Shown here one piece after another: positions 17,571-26,677 of a DNA stretch of 64,000 nucleotides. The position numbers and the translations under genes were made by a program. The stretch is taken from NCBI RefSeq assembly GCF_037911135.1, contig NZ_JBBLYU010000002.1, forward strand, positions 186,001 through 250,000, given 5' to 3'. This stretch comes from Phaeobacter sp. A36a-5a. Lineage in GTDB: Bacteria; Pseudomonadota; Alphaproteobacteria; Rhodobacterales; Rhodobacteraceae. The notes under the pieces were generated by a model. It had not been told where the DNA came from. It made no database searches and saw only the letters and a list, made by a program, of their open reading frames with translations. Position 1 is the stretch's first letter. The number at the start of each line of letters is the position of its first letter.

Positions 17571-18743
17571 TCAGAGACGCGACAGCAGCGTTTCGGTCGG
17601 CCAGGCGTCGGCTGGTAAGCCCAGGCGCTCCTGCTCTTTTTGCACCGCGATCCGTGTCTTGGCGCCAAGGATGCCATCCACATTGCCGACGTCATGGCCC
17701 CGCGCGATGAGTTTGCGCTGAAGCTGTTCCATCTGCTTGGCCACAAGACCTGTATCAGGTGCGCCCGCATCATAGGGGGCGGCTCCTGACAGGCGGGTGG
17801 CGAAATATGCCGCCGTCAGCACATAGGTAAAGCTCTGGTTCCACTCGAAATAGACGTCGAAGTTCGGATAGGCCAAGAAGGCAGGCCCTTTGTGACCCTG
17901 TGGCAGAATGAGTGCAGCCTTGGTGCCGGTGGCTGCCAGCCGACCGGACCGGGACCGCACGCCCAAAGCCCGCCAATCGCCGACTGTCTGCTTGTGATGA
18001 ACACCACTCAGGCGGAGGTCCAGATCTTCGGGGATTGTCACCTGCTGCAACCAGGGTTCGCCGGGCCGCCAGCCCAAATGCGACAACATCTTCGCCCCGG
18101 ACATCAGCGCATCGGGAGCGGAGGTCTTGAGGCTGACGAGGCCGTCACCATCCGCATCGACCCCGTTTTCGAGGATATCGCCGGGCAGCATCTGCACCAT
18201 TCCGATTTCGCCCGCCCAGGCGCCGGTGGTGCGGCGTGGATCAAAGTTGCCCTGACGAAACAGTTCCAGCGCCGCAAACACCTGCGGGCGGAACAGCTCA
18301 GGTCGGCGGCAGTCATGGGATAGGGTTACAAGGGCGTTCAGCGTGTTGAAATCCCCTTGAACGGCGCCATAGTCGGTTTCGAAGGCCCAGAACGCAAGCA
18401 GCACGCTGCGATCTATGCCATAGGTCGTCTCGATCCGGCGGAAGGTCGTATCATATTTGCGCGCCATCGCCAGACCCCGGTCCAGCCGGTTTTTGGAAAT
18501 CAGGCGCCGCGAAAATTCGATGAACGGTTTTTGGAATACACCCTGCGCGCGGTCCGCTTTCAGGACCGACTGATCCTGCCGAACACCTTCGAAGAACCGG
18601 TTCACCGTAGCGCTATCATATCCGCCGGTCAGCGCTTCTTCTTTCATCAACTGGACGAAATTGCGAAATCCGCCGCCACATTGTGCTTGGGCCTGAAGAG
18701 GGAGCAGGAATGAGACGAGGGCGAGAAGGCTGGGGCGCAACAC
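17571..18743 (-). CDS. lytic murein transglycosylase (MltB-like) with peptidoglycan-binding domain
   Basis: The 390-residue enzyme cleaves the MurNAc-GlcNAc bond of peptidoglycan to give 1,6-anhydro ends. It has a signal peptide (LLALVSFLLPLQAQA), an SLT_2 catalytic domain with the general-acid glutamate in FWAFETDYGAVQGDF (E122), the MVQMLPGDIL segment, and a C-terminal PG_binding_1 domain (about 330-390; GHDVGNVDGILGAKTR). There is no lipobox, so it should be a soluble periplasmic form. The start is GTG with AAGGA upstream. Confidence 0.9.
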   Translation of the reverse strand: MLRPSLLALVSFLLPLQAQAQCGGGFRNFVQLMKEEALTGGYDSATVNRFFEGVRQDQSVLKADRAQGVFQKPFIEFSRRLISKNRLDRGLAMARKYDTTFRRIETTYGIDRSVLLAFWAFETDYGAVQGDFNTLNALVTLSHDCRRPELFRPQVFAALELFRQGNFDPRRTTGAWAGEIGMVQMLPGDILENGVDADGDGLVSLKTSAPDALMSGAKMLSHLGWRPGEPWLQQVTIPEDLDLRLSGVHHKQTVGDWRALGVRSRSGRLAATGTKAALILPQGHKGPAFLAYPNFDVYFEWNQSFTYVLTAAYFATRLSGAAPYDAGAPDTGLVAKQMEQLQRKLIARGHDVGNVDGILGAKTRIAVQKEQERLGLPADAWPTETLLSRL

Positions 18744-18782
18744 GGTTGGCGTGTCCTTTTTGAGAGTGCTGCCCCTTGTTAG

Positions 18783-19694
18783 CTACAATAGCGCGGCAAT
18801 GGCAACCGTTAGCGCAAGCCCCAGCGCCCAAGACATCCAAAGCAGGCGAACGCAACGGGTGATACTATGGGCACTGGCGCTTTTCGAGCCGACAGCATTG
18901 ACCCAAGGAAAATCCTGCATTTTTCCATCGTAGGAGCGGGGCCCGGCCAGCGCGACCTGAAGCGCGCGTGCCATCGCAGCCTCGGGCCAGCCTGCATTCG
19001 GGGAGCGATGGCGGCCTGCGTCCTGTGCAATTTCGGGCCAGCTTGGCAGCACGCGGCCAACGGCTGCGATCATCAACGCTGACAGCCGCGCCGGTATCAG
19101 GTTCAGCGCGTCATCCAGCCGTGCAGCTGCCCAACCAAAATTTCTGTGGCGCGGCGTTTTATAGCCAATCATGCTGTCGGCTGTATTGGTGATCTTGTAG
19201 ATCATCAGCCCGGGCAGGCCACCGACAAGAAACCAGAATGCGGGGGCGATCACCCCGTCGGAGAAATTTTCGGCACCGCTTTCGATGGCTGACCGCGCGA
19301 TCTGCGGGGTTGTCATGCCGGTGGTATCGCGGCTGACGATCATAGAAACCGCCGTACGACCCTCTGCGAGATCGTGGCGCAGGCCGTGGGCAACAGCTTC
19401 GACGTGTTCGCAAAGCGATCGTTGTGCCAGCAGAACTGCAGCTACCAGAAACTGCATGACCGGCCCAAACAGCGACAGAACCCAGCCAAGCCAGCCTGCC
19501 CCCAGAACCAGAAGGACGATGGCCAGAACACCTTTGGCCCTGCGTTGTTTGCCGGTGTTGAGCGACCGGTCGGTAAGCTCAACCGCACGACCCATCAACA
19601 CCGCAGGGTGCGGCAGCCGCGTCCAGAGCCAGCGTGGTTCGCCAAAAACAGCATCCAGCAGCAAGGCCGGTATCAGCAGTTCCGCAGTTGTCAC
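18783..19694 (-). CDS. cbiB: adenosylcobinamide-phosphate synthase CbiB (CobD in Pseudomonas naming)
   Basis: This inner-membrane enzyme attaches the aminopropanol phosphate arm to adenosylcobyric acid late in cobalamin synthesis. The 303-residue protein shows the family's [22 protein letters not shown] opening, the central SRDTTGM and [14 protein letters not shown] motifs, and [26 protein letters not shown]. It overlaps the upstream gene for the amine-arm supplier by four bases (ATGA), so the two consecutive steps are translationally coupled. No cobalamin riboswitch is visible upstream. Confidence 0.93.
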   Translation of the reverse strand: MTTAELLIPALLLDAVFGEPRWLWTRLPHPAVLMGRAVELTDRSLNTGKQRRAKGVLAIVLLVLGAGWLGWVLSLFGPVMQFLVAAVLLAQRSLCEHVEAVAHGLRHDLAEGRTAVSMIVSRDTTGMTTPQIARSAIESGAENFSDGVIAPAFWFLVGGLPGLMIYKITNTADSMIGYKTPRHRNFGWAAARLDDALNLIPARLSALMIAAVGRVLPSWPEIAQDAGRHRSPNAGWPEAAMARALQVALAGPRSYDGKMQDFPWVNAVGSKSASAHSITRCVRLLWMSWALGLALTVAIAALL

Positions 19695-20653
19695 AGAGCC
19701 GCCTCAAGCCTCGCCCAGCCATCCCCTGTGGGCAGGCCGAGACGCAGATAGTTTTTTGAATAGGGGAAAATACGCGTCCAGATATGTGCACGTGCAAGCT
19801 GGGTTTGCCAGGCCGCAGCGTCGTCCACATCATATAGGCGGAACAAATCGGTGCCACCGACAATCTGGGCGCCCTTGGCGATGAGCATCTGATCCAGGCG
19901 CTCGGCATCCTGCCGCAGCCTCAGCCGTGTGGTGGTGGCCCAGTCCTCGTCCCGCAACGCCTGCGCGCCGATGCGCAAGGCCGGACCGGAGACCGCCCAG
20001 GGGCCTTGCCAAGCTGCCAGACCGTCGATCAGGCAGGGGTCGCCGATAGCAAAGCCAAGCCGCAGGCCCGCGAGGCCCCAGAATTTGCCGAAACTCTTGA
20101 GGATGATAACGCCCGGGCGATCTGCAAGATGAATAAGGCTGTCCTCAGGGCAGACATCGCAAAAACTCTCATCAATCACGACCAGCGGGGCCTGTGCATC
20201 CTCAGCACTCCACCGGCGTCCGTCGGGATTGTTTGGATGGACCAGAACCCGCGCCTCTGCCGGGCCCCCGGTGACTGTCTGCCACCCGTGAGTGGTAAAG
20301 GCAGCGGCATGTTCGTTATAGGTCGGTGGCGTGATCTGCACCCACCGTGGGTCAGCCAAGGCCGGAATGGCGGCAATCAGCGCCGAGGCGCCTGGGGCAG
20401 CGAGGATTTTTGCATCTTTCGGCACCTTCCAGAAAGCGCGCGCTGCGGCAACCAGATCGGCCTGTGCCGCCTTGTCGGGCAGGGCACCCCAATCCGCAGA
20501 TGTCAGGCCAGTGATCGGATATGGCACGGGGTTGATCCCGGTCGAAATATCGACCCAATCTCTGGCTTCACCACCATATTCCGAAATAGCGGCACTAAGG
20601 TTGCCGCCGTGGTCCCGCTGAGGGACCTCTGTCAGATCCAGCATGCCTGTCAT
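19691..20653 (-). CDS. cobC: threonine-phosphate decarboxylase-type aminotransferase (CobC)
   Basis: A PLP enzyme of the aspartate aminotransferase fold that makes (R)-1-amino-2-propanol phosphate for the lower arm of cobalamin. The 320-residue product has HGGNLSAA near the start, the [10 protein letters not shown] block, VHPNNPDGR, and the PLP lysine in [17 protein letters not shown]. The start at 20653 was chosen for AAGG upstream and the family-like MTGMLDL; an ATG at 20644 is also possible. It is the first gene of a two-gene cobalamin operon with cbiB. Confidence 0.9.
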   Translation of the reverse strand: MTGMLDLTEVPQRDHGGNLSAAISEYGGEARDWVDISTGINPVPYPITGLTSADWGALPDKAAQADLVAAARAFWKVPKDAKILAAPGASALIAAIPALADPRWVQITPPTYNEHAAAFTTHGWQTVTGGPAEARVLVHPNNPDGRRWSAEDAQAPLVVIDESFCDVCPEDSLIHLADRPGVIILKSFGKFWGLAGLRLGFAIGDPCLIDGLAAWQGPWAVSGPALRIGAQALRDEDWATTTRLRLRQDAERLDQMLIAKGAQIVGGTDLFRLYDVDDAAAWQTQLARAHIWTRIFPYSKNYLRLGLPTGDGWARLEAAL

Positions 20654-21052
20654 CTTGGGCCTTAACAAATGAACCAGAACCGAGGGCCAAGAAAACCGCT
20701 GACCCAATACCGCCGTATGGAGCAGCAATGACGAGAAAGCAACCATAGCCCCATGCAATCAACAATTCGCTAATCTCGGGGAGATTGCGGCGCGGAAAAT
20801 CTCGCTATGGGTGTGCTTGGCGAATGCCCGACAATGGGGACGTAATATCTCGTTTGCCGGAAACCGGCTGTCCGGGAGCAACTGTCGATTCCCGCATCGA
20901 CGGTTTTGATCGCCGATCACAGCGGCAAGGAACATCCATGGGCGACAATCCGTGAACCAAGTGAGGATTGTCGCCCGCGCATTCGGCGTACCACGAATGC
21001 GCGGTTGCAGGCAGGCACGGCAGCAACCATGCGACAGTGGCAGGCTGACAGG
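20654..21052. other. 399-bp gap with strong inverted repeats, no gene seen
   Basis: It lies between two minus-strand genes. It contains a 10-bp stem at 20880-20889/20896-20905 (one G-U pair) followed on the plus strand by TTTTG, a GCCGG-AAA-CCGGC hairpin around 20856-20868, and a perfect 12-bp inverted repeat at 20940-20951/20965-20976 with a 13-base loop. The last lies about 75 bp after the stop of the hydroquinone reductase gene and may help end its transcript, but it has no U tract. Confidence 0.5.
20940..20976. repeat. perfect 12-bp inverted repeat
   Basis: GGGCGACAATCC and GGATTGTCGCCC are exact complements around a 13-base loop. It is long for chance and could be a transcript-end hairpin or part of an RNA. 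Confidence 0.7.
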
Positions 21053-22027
21053 TCAGTCGCGGCCGTGAGGCGCCATCCAGTCGATCTGCGGGTTGATCGG
21101 GATGATCCGATGCGGGTTGATGGTCTCATGGCTGTAATGATAGTGGCGCACGATGTGATCCATTCCGACGGTGCCAGCCACGCCGGGCCATTGATACAGC
21201 GCGCGAGTATAGGCCCAGAGATTCGGATAATCGATCAGCCGTCGCCGATTGCATTTGAAATGCAGGTGATAGACCGGATCAAAACGGACAAGGGTGGTGA
21301 ACAGCCGCCAGTCTGCCTCGGTCAACGCGTCGCCAAGCAGGAAACGATGTTCGGACAGGATGTCTTCCAGCCAGTCGAGGGTCTCGAACAGCGGCTCAAC
21401 AGCGGCGTCATAGGCCTCCTGCGTGGTGGCAAACCCGCATTTGTAAACACCATTGTTCAGCGTGGAATAGACCCGATTGTTCACGGCTTCGATCGGTTCG
21501 CGCAGTTCTTCGGGCCAGTAGTCATCATCATTGTGGCTGATGCCGTCGAAGGCGCTGTTGAACATGCGGATGATGTCGGCGCTTTCATTGGAAACGATGG
21601 TATTTTGCGTTTTGTCCCAGAGGATTGGCACGGTGACCCGACCGGAATACTGTGGGTCGGCGCGGGTGTATATCTGGTGGAGATGATCATTCCCGAACAG
21701 CGTGTCACCCGTCGCGCCGTGGTCGTCCTTGGCAAAACTCCACCCTGAGTTCAGCATATCCGGGTGTACGACCGAAACGCTGATATGATCTGCCAGCCCT
21801 TTGAGTTGGCGGAAGATGAGCGCACGATGCGCCCATGGGCAGGCCAGCGAGACATAGAGATGATAACGCCCGCTCTCCGCGGCAAAGCCTCCTTTGCCGG
21901 TTGGCCCGGCCAGACCATCTTTGGTGATCCAGTTTCGAAATTGCGCCTGCGAGCGTTTGAACGCGCCACCGGTTGATGCTGTGTCGTACCATTGGTCGTG
22001 CCAAACGCCATCAATCAAGAGGCCCAT
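21053..22027 (-). CDS. glutathionyl-hydroquinone reductase (YqjG/PcpF family)
   Basis: The 324-residue enzyme is a xi-class glutathione transferase that reduces glutathionyl-hydroquinones. The N-terminal thioredoxin-like part has the catalytic cysteine in SLACPWAHR (C63), and the helical C-terminal part has the family pattern TEADWRLFTTLVRFDPVYHLHFKCNRRR. The ATG at 22027 has CAGGAG upstream and gives the family length; earlier starts would add a basic stretch without a site. It acts in the cytosol, probably in quinone or aromatic detoxification. Confidence 0.93.
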   Translation of the reverse strand: MGLLIDGVWHDQWYDTASTGGAFKRSQAQFRNWITKDGLAGPTGKGGFAAESGRYHLYVSLACPWAHRALIFRQLKGLADHISVSVVHPDMLNSGWSFAKDDHGATGDTLFGNDHLHQIYTRADPQYSGRVTVPILWDKTQNTIVSNESADIIRMFNSAFDGISHNDDDYWPEELREPIEAVNNRVYSTLNNGVYKCGFATTQEAYDAAVEPLFETLDWLEDILSEHRFLLGDALTEADWRLFTTLVRFDPVYHLHFKCNRRRLIDYPNLWAYTRALYQWPGVAGTVGMDHIVRHYHYSHETINPHRIIPINPQIDWMAPHGRD

Positions 22028-22338
22028 CACCGTCTCCTGTATGCTGTGAATACATATGTCGAGAGGTAACCTAGGTTGAGCGGGGGCGCGCGCCCATCGC
22101 AGTTTACGCGCATTATCCCTGCGCCAGTGCACAGCTGCGACAAGGGGCGTATCCAGCCTGCAACGCGCAGATCAAAAGTGGTGCTGCGCGCAAGATGTGG
22201 AAATGACTCAAAAAGTTCACTTGATTTTATCCTTTCCAAGTTCACACTTGTGGTGAACCGGGCAAAACGCCCGCTCGCGCTGGAACAATTATCGCCATGC
22301 GATGACGCCAGCGTTTGCCAGATCGAAAGGTCACTGCG
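22028..22338. other. 311-bp divergent promoter region
   Basis: It separates the minus-strand hydroquinone reductase from a plus-strand unknown gene. No ORF is convincing. The notable element is GTTCAC-N7-GTGAAC at 22240-22258, with a further GTTCAC at 22215-22220, in a locally AT-richer stretch that probably holds promoters. Confidence 0.5.
22240..22258. promoter_or_regulatory. inverted repeat GTTCAC-N7-GTGAAC, candidate operator
   Basis: A perfect 6-bp dyad with a seven-base spacer. A direct copy of the left arm lies 25 bp earlier at 22215-22220. The binding protein is unknown. Confidence 0.35.
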
Positions 22339-22701
22339 ATGACGACATTTGTTCCGAAGTCTGTGCTGGACGCGCTGGATGCCGCGCGGCTGGATGGAAT
22401 GAAACGCAAGAGCCGCCTGCGCGTGGCTGTAGACGATCACATGTTTCCGGTCTTGCGCATGTGGAAAGACGGCTTTTCGATCGAGGCAGCAGATGCACCG
22501 CAGCTGCGGGGCCTGGTTGATCTGTTTGACGGCAGTCGGCATCTGTCCCAATGCCTGATCGTTGCCTCTGATGAGGAGGGCGGCGAAATGCGGTATGAGT
22601 TCAAACGCGCAACACCGGCCTCGGACAAGGCACCATTGGATTTCTACCGTGCTCCGGACGCGCCGGTGGGGCTGATTGCACAGGATGACCTGCGGCTCTG
22701 A
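22339..22701 (+). CDS. conserved small cytosolic protein, PilZ-like at best
   Basis: The 120-residue product has no signal or membrane segment. A basic patch MKRKSRLRVAV is followed by MWKDGFSIEA, LRGLVDLFDG, QCLIVAS and MRYEFKR. This order of short strands faintly resembles PilZ domains (basic N-terminal motif, later GxVxL), but the RxxxR and D/NxSxxG signature is not clean, so c-di-GMP binding is only a possibility. AAAGG lies eight bases before the ATG. It is followed by a bidirectional terminator. Confidence 0.6.
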   Translation: MTTFVPKSVLDALDAARLDGMKRKSRLRVAVDDHMFPVLRMWKDGFSIEAADAPQLRGLVDLFDGSRHLSQCLIVASDEEGGEMRYEFKRATPASDKAPLDFYRAPDAPVGLIAQDDLRL

Positions 22702-22740
22702 GCCGGGCGAATTTGCTTGGGTATATTGATATTTGATTGG

Positions 22741-22776
22741 AAAACGGGGGCCTTAAATAGAGCCCCCGTTTTTTTC
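22741..22776. terminator. bidirectional rho-independent terminator
   Basis: AACGGGGGC/GCCCCCGTT stem, T run on the right and A run on the left. It sits between two converging genes (ends 22701 and 22822) and can serve both. Confidence 0.9.
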
Positions 22777-22821
22777 TCCTCGGTCTCGCGTATCTGAGCG
22801 AGACCGATTTTCCACCCGGCA

Positions 22822-23994
22822 TTATTGAAGGTCGGCGAATGCCCTGCGCAGACGCTCGCAGGCCTCTTCGACCCGTGCGCGCTGGGTGCCTAGGTTGAAC
22901 CGCAGGAAGCTGCCGCCACCAGTTCCAAAACTGGGCCCGTGGTTGGCAGCAATCTTCGCGTCGTTTTCAACCCGTGCGGTGAACTCCTCGCGGCTCATGC
23001 CAGTGCCGGAGAAATCGACCCAGGCCAGATAGGTCGCTTCCAGCCGGGTTGAATGTAGACCGGGGATCTCGTTCACGGCGGCATCGAAGATCTGCCGGTT
23101 GCGGTCCAGATAGGGCACCAGTTCATCCACCCAGGCGGCGCCTTCCGGAGAGTAGGCGGCAGCCGTTGCCCATTGGCCGGGAGAGTTCGGCGACAACGCC
23201 AGCGCCAGCATCCGGCGGGAGAATTTTGCGCGCAGATCGGGATCGGGAATGATGACCTGGCCGGTGTGCATACCGGCAAAGTTGAACGTCTTGGACGGCG
23301 CGGTCAGCATCAACAGGCGATCGGTGATATCCGGTGCCGCGTTTTGCATCGGGATATGAGTTGCACCGTCGAATACCAGATCGTGATGAATCTCATCGGA
23401 GAGCAGGATCAGATCGTGCCGCTTGGCAAAATCGGCAACGCTGCGCAGTTCATCCTGGGTCCAGACACGGCCGACCGGGTTATGGGGAGAGCAGAGGATG
23501 ACCATCTTTTCCGAACCGGTCATCTGCGCATCATAGGCCGCAAAATCCATTTCGTAGCGCCCATCGTTGACGGCAAGTTCGCATTCGACCACCTCACGTC
23601 CGGCGTTGCGAATGACCTTGGCGAAGGCGTGATAGACTGGCGTGAACAGCACAATGCCGTCACCCGGTTGCGTATAGGTATCCAGACACATACCGACGCC
23701 GTTCACTAGACCGGTTGTCGTGAAAATCGCGTCGGGGTCGACCGACCAACCGTGACGGTTCTGCATCCACCAGCAGATTGCGGACCGGTAGGGGCTGTCG
23801 CAGTTCACATAGCCATAGACACCATGGTCGGCCATTTCCCGCATCTTGTCGGTCACGACCGATGGCACTGCGAAATCCATATCGGCCACCCACATCGACA
23901 GACCTTTGTCTCGTGGCACGCCATAGAGATCCTCCATCATGTCCCATTTGATGCAATGTGTATTCCGGCGGTCAATGATCTTGTCAAAATCCAT
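22822..23994 (-). CDS. patB: PatB/MalY-type C-S lyase (PLP aminotransferase fold)
   Basis: The 390-residue enzyme belongs to the MalY/PatB group that cleaves cystathionine or other cysteine S-conjugates to thiol, pyruvate and ammonia. Features are MWVADMDFAVP near residue 33, YGYVNCDSPYRSAICWWMQNRHGW, LCSPHNPVGRVW, LLSDEIHHDLVF and the PLP lysine in TAPSKTFNFAGM. The ATG at 23994 gives the usual MDFDKIIDRRNTHCIKWD start. The natural substrate cannot be fixed from sequence; in roseobacters such enzymes take part in sulfur amino-acid metabolism. Confidence 0.88.
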   Translation of the reverse strand: MDFDKIIDRRNTHCIKWDMMEDLYGVPRDKGLSMWVADMDFAVPSVVTDKMREMADHGVYGYVNCDSPYRSAICWWMQNRHGWSVDPDAIFTTTGLVNGVGMCLDTYTQPGDGIVLFTPVYHAFAKVIRNAGREVVECELAVNDGRYEMDFAAYDAQMTGSEKMVILCSPHNPVGRVWTQDELRSVADFAKRHDLILLSDEIHHDLVFDGATHIPMQNAAPDITDRLLMLTAPSKTFNFAGMHTGQVIIPDPDLRAKFSRRMLALALSPNSPGQWATAAAYSPEGAAWVDELVPYLDRNRQIFDAAVNEIPGLHSTRLEATYLAWVDFSGTGMSREEFTARVENDAKIAANHGPSFGTGGGSFLRFNLGTQRARVEEACERLRRAFADLQ

Positions 23995-24091
23995 GTCTGA
24001 ACTCCCGTTGTTCAGGGGCGAAGCTAACGGCAATCCAGCGACACGCAAGGGGGCCGTTGCAGGGCGGGCGTCAATGGCCTAAATCAGCGGC

Positions 24092-24613
24092 ATGAAACGA
24101 CCGATCCTGATCCATCCTGATCCCCGCCTCAAGAAGGTATGCCCAGCTGTTCCCGACCTTTCGGACGCATTGCGCACGCTGGCCGACGACATGCTGGAAA
24201 CCATGTATGCTGCGCCGGGTATCGGCCTTGCCGCGCCGCAGATCGGCGTGCTGGACCGCCTTATCGTGCTGGATTGTGTCAAGGAAGAGGATGGCCCGGC
24301 CCGCCCTCTGGTCATGTTCAACCCAGAAGTGGTTGCAGCATCGGATGACATCAATGTCTATGAGGAAGGCTGCCTGTCCATTCCCGATCAATACGCCGAG
24401 GTGACACGCCCCAAGGTGGTTGACGTCGAATGGATGGATCGCAACGGCAATCCCCAGCGGGAAACCTTTGATGGTCTTTGGGCGACCTGCGTCCAGCATG
24501 AGATCGACCATTTGAACGGCAAGCTGTTCATTGATTACCTGAAACCGTTGAAACGGCAGATGATCACACGGAAAATGCAGAAACTGAAGCGCGAGCGCGG
24601 ACGCGGTAGCTGA
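24092..24613 (+). CDS. def: peptide deformylase
   Basis: Removes the N-formyl group from nascent proteins. All three family motifs are intact in this 173-residue copy: GIGLAAPQ (43-50), EGCLS with metal ligand C94, and HEIDH (136-140) with catalytic E137. It is the first of three consecutive deformylase-like genes followed by fmt, which makes formyl-Met-tRNA, so the whole formylation cycle is encoded together. This is the best candidate for the main cellular deformylase. Confidence 0.96.
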   Translation: MKRPILIHPDPRLKKVCPAVPDLSDALRTLADDMLETMYAAPGIGLAAPQIGVLDRLIVLDCVKEEDGPARPLVMFNPEVVAASDDINVYEEGCLSIPDQYAEVTRPKVVDVEWMDRNGNPQRETFDGLWATCVQHEIDHLNGKLFIDYLKPLKRQMITRKMQKLKRERGRGS

Positions 24614-24685
24614 CGTTGGGCGGGTGGCTCCGTCTGTGGACAAGATGGCGTACGTTGGCTGCTTTGACCCGGAAAGGTGGACAAG

Positions 24686-25195
24686 ATGACGGTTCTCCAG
24701 ATCAGGGCTTGGCCCGACCCGGTGCTGAGTAGCCCAGCTACGCCGGTGACTGACCCGTCAGAGGTTGCGGATCTGGTGCGCGATATGCTCGATACCATGT
24801 ATGCCGCGCCGGGTCGTGGACTGGCCGCGCCCCAGGTCGGTGTTCTGGCACGGGTATTTGTTATGGATACGACCTGGAAGGAAGGCACGCGCGACCCGCT
24901 GGTCTGCCTGAACCCAGAGATCATCGCCCTTTCCGATGAGATGGCGACACGCACCGAGGGGTGCCTGTCGATCAGGGGCCTCAGTCTCGATGTGACGCGC
25001 CCAGCCTGGGTAGATCTCGGTTGGACCGACATGAAGGGCGTGCGCCATCAGCGCCGGTTTGACGGGTTTGCTGCGGCTTGCGTGCAGCATGAATACGATC
25101 ATCTTGATGGTCGTGTCACTTTTGACCGGGTGGACCCAGAGGCGCGCGCTGCGGCCCTTGCCACCTATGAAACTAATCTGGAGACACCCCGATGA
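24686..25195 (+). CDS. second peptide deformylase paralogue
   Basis: A 169-residue deformylase with complete metal and catalytic residues: TEGCLS with C93 and HEYDH with H135, E136 and H139. Motif I reads GRGLAAPQ, with arginine where isoleucine or valine is usual, so substrate handling may differ. The ATG at 24686 follows GGAAAGG by eight bases; a GTG nine bases earlier falls inside that site. Its stop overlaps the third paralogue as ATGA. Probably active; a specialised role is inference. Confidence 0.88.
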   Translation: MTVLQIRAWPDPVLSSPATPVTDPSEVADLVRDMLDTMYAAPGRGLAAPQVGVLARVFVMDTTWKEGTRDPLVCLNPEIIALSDEMATRTEGCLSIRGLSLDVTRPAWVDLGWTDMKGVRHQRRFDGFAAACVQHEYDHLDGRVTFDRVDPEARAAALATYETNLETPR

Positions 25196-25689
25196 CCGTG
25201 CGCCCCTGCCTGCCCTGGCCCGACAAGCATCTGCGCAGCCGCGCCGAGGACGTGAGCGAAATCACCGAGGATACGCTGACCCTCTGGCAGGATATGATCG
25301 ACACGATGGAGGCAATGCCCGGTGTTGGCTTGGCCGCAAACCAGATCGGCGTCCTGCAGCGACTGGCAGTTGTCGACGGCTCCAGCGAACGAGGGCGCGC
25401 TGTCCGGCTGGCGAATCCCGAAATCCTGCATGCTTCGGTCGCGCTGCGGGAACATGAGGAGGCCAGTCCCAACCTCCCCGGCGTCTCGGCCAAAATCAAA
25501 CGACCGCGCGCGGTGACCGTGCGATATATGGATGAAACCGGCGCGGTGGTCGAACGGGATTTCGTCGGGATCGAGGCCACCAGCGTGCAACATCAGATCG
25601 ATCACCTGAATGGCCGTATGTATTTTGACCGGCTGTCGAAGGTGAAACGCGATATGCTGATCCGCAAGGCGAAGAAGCTGAATGGCTGA
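25192..25689 (+). CDS. deformylase-like protein lacking catalytic residues
   Basis: This 165-residue paralogue keeps motif I (GVGLAANQ, 44-51) and overall alignment, but motif II is EEASPNLP instead of EEGCLSIP, replacing the metal-binding cysteine with S92 by ungapped alignment. Motif III is HQIDH (134-138), replacing the catalytic glutamate with Q135. One metal ligand and the general base are therefore lost, and hydrolysis is unlikely. The gene is intact, translationally coupled to the second paralogue, and followed by fmt, so it is probably expressed and not a decaying remnant. A binding or regulatory role is inference. Confidence 0.88.
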   Translation: MTVRPCLPWPDKHLRSRAEDVSEITEDTLTLWQDMIDTMEAMPGVGLAANQIGVLQRLAVVDGSSERGRAVRLANPEILHASVALREHEEASPNLPGVSAKIKRPRAVTVRYMDETGAVVERDFVGIEATSVQHQIDHLNGRMYFDRLSKVKRDMLIRKAKKLNG

Positions 25690-25760
25690 GACACGTGCGG
25701 GGACAAACCCGCGGTTCGGGGCCTGTTTCAGGCGAATGGATTGAGAGTAAGGGGCAGCGG

Positions 25761-26666
25761 ATGCGTATTGTTTTCATGGGGACGCCGGAGTTTTCGGTTC
25801 CGGTGCTGGATGCCCTGGTTGACGCGGGTCATGAGATTGCTGCGGTCTACTGCCAACCGCCCCGTCCGGCCGGGCGCGGCAAGAAGGATCGACCAACGCC
25901 CGTTCATGCCCGCGCGATTGAACTGGGTCTTGATGTCCGTCACCCGGTCAGCCTCAAGGGGGCCGAGCAGCAGGCCGAATTCGCGGATCTACGGGCGGAT
26001 GTCGCGGTGGTCGTGGCCTATGGTTTGATCCTGCCACAGGCGGTGCTGGATGCCCCCATACACGGCTGCCTCAATATCCACGCGAGCCTGCTGCCGCGTT
26101 GGCGCGGAGCGGCACCCATTCACCGCGCCATCATGGCGGGCGACAGTCAAACTGGCGTCTGCATCATGAAGATGGAGGCGGGGCTTGACACCGGCCCGGT
26201 CCTGCTGCGCGAAGCGACCGAGATTGGCCCGGAGGAAACCACCGCCCAGCTCCATGATCGGCTGTCGGAAATGGGGGCAGACCTGATCGTCCGTGCCCTG
26301 GACGGGCTGTCTGACCTGACACCTGAGGTGCAGCCGGACGCGGGCGTGACCTATGCCCATAAGATCGACAAGGCCGAAGCCCGCATCGACTGGCAACGCT
26401 CCGCGGTGGAGGTTGATCGGACGATCCGCGGGTTGTCTCCGTTTCCCGGTGCCTGGTGCGAGATCGAGGGTCAGCGCGTAAAACTGTTGGCATCCCGCGT
26501 TGTCGACGGGGCCGGCGTGGCGGGAATCGTTCTGGACGATGCGCTGCGGGTTGCCTGTGGTGAGGGCGCGGTTGAGCTGTTGCGATTGCAGCGGGCAGGC
26601 AAGGGAGCACAGGAACGCGAGATTTTCCTGCGTGGCTTTCCCGTAGCGCGCGGCACACAGCTTTAA
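25761..26666 (+). CDS. fmt: methionyl-tRNA formyltransferase
   Basis: Transfers a formyl group from 10-formyl-tetrahydrofolate to initiator Met-tRNA. The 301-residue protein starts [16 protein letters not shown], has the loop for tRNA recognition ([13 protein letters not shown]), the catalytic N-H-D set in [17 protein letters not shown] and GLDTGPVL, and the C-terminal OB-like domain. AAGGGG precedes the ATG. It follows the three deformylase genes, as def-fmt pairs do in many bacteria. Confidence 0.96.
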   Translation: MRIVFMGTPEFSVPVLDALVDAGHEIAAVYCQPPRPAGRGKKDRPTPVHARAIELGLDVRHPVSLKGAEQQAEFADLRADVAVVVAYGLILPQAVLDAPIHGCLNIHASLLPRWRGAAPIHRAIMAGDSQTGVCIMKMEAGLDTGPVLLREATEIGPEETTAQLHDRLSEMGADLIVRALDGLSDLTPEVQPDAGVTYAHKIDKAEARIDWQRSAVEVDRTIRGLSPFPGAWCEIEGQRVKLLASRVVDGAGVAGIVLDDALRVACGEGAVELLRLQRAGKGAQEREIFLRGFPVARGTQL

Positions 26667-26677
26667 GGGAGGCGGGT

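Noticed and set aside
20654-21052. Cobalamin riboswitch upstream of the cobC-cbiB operon
   Set aside because: I searched the minus strand for the conserved B12-box and the GCCACTG-type core and did not find them.
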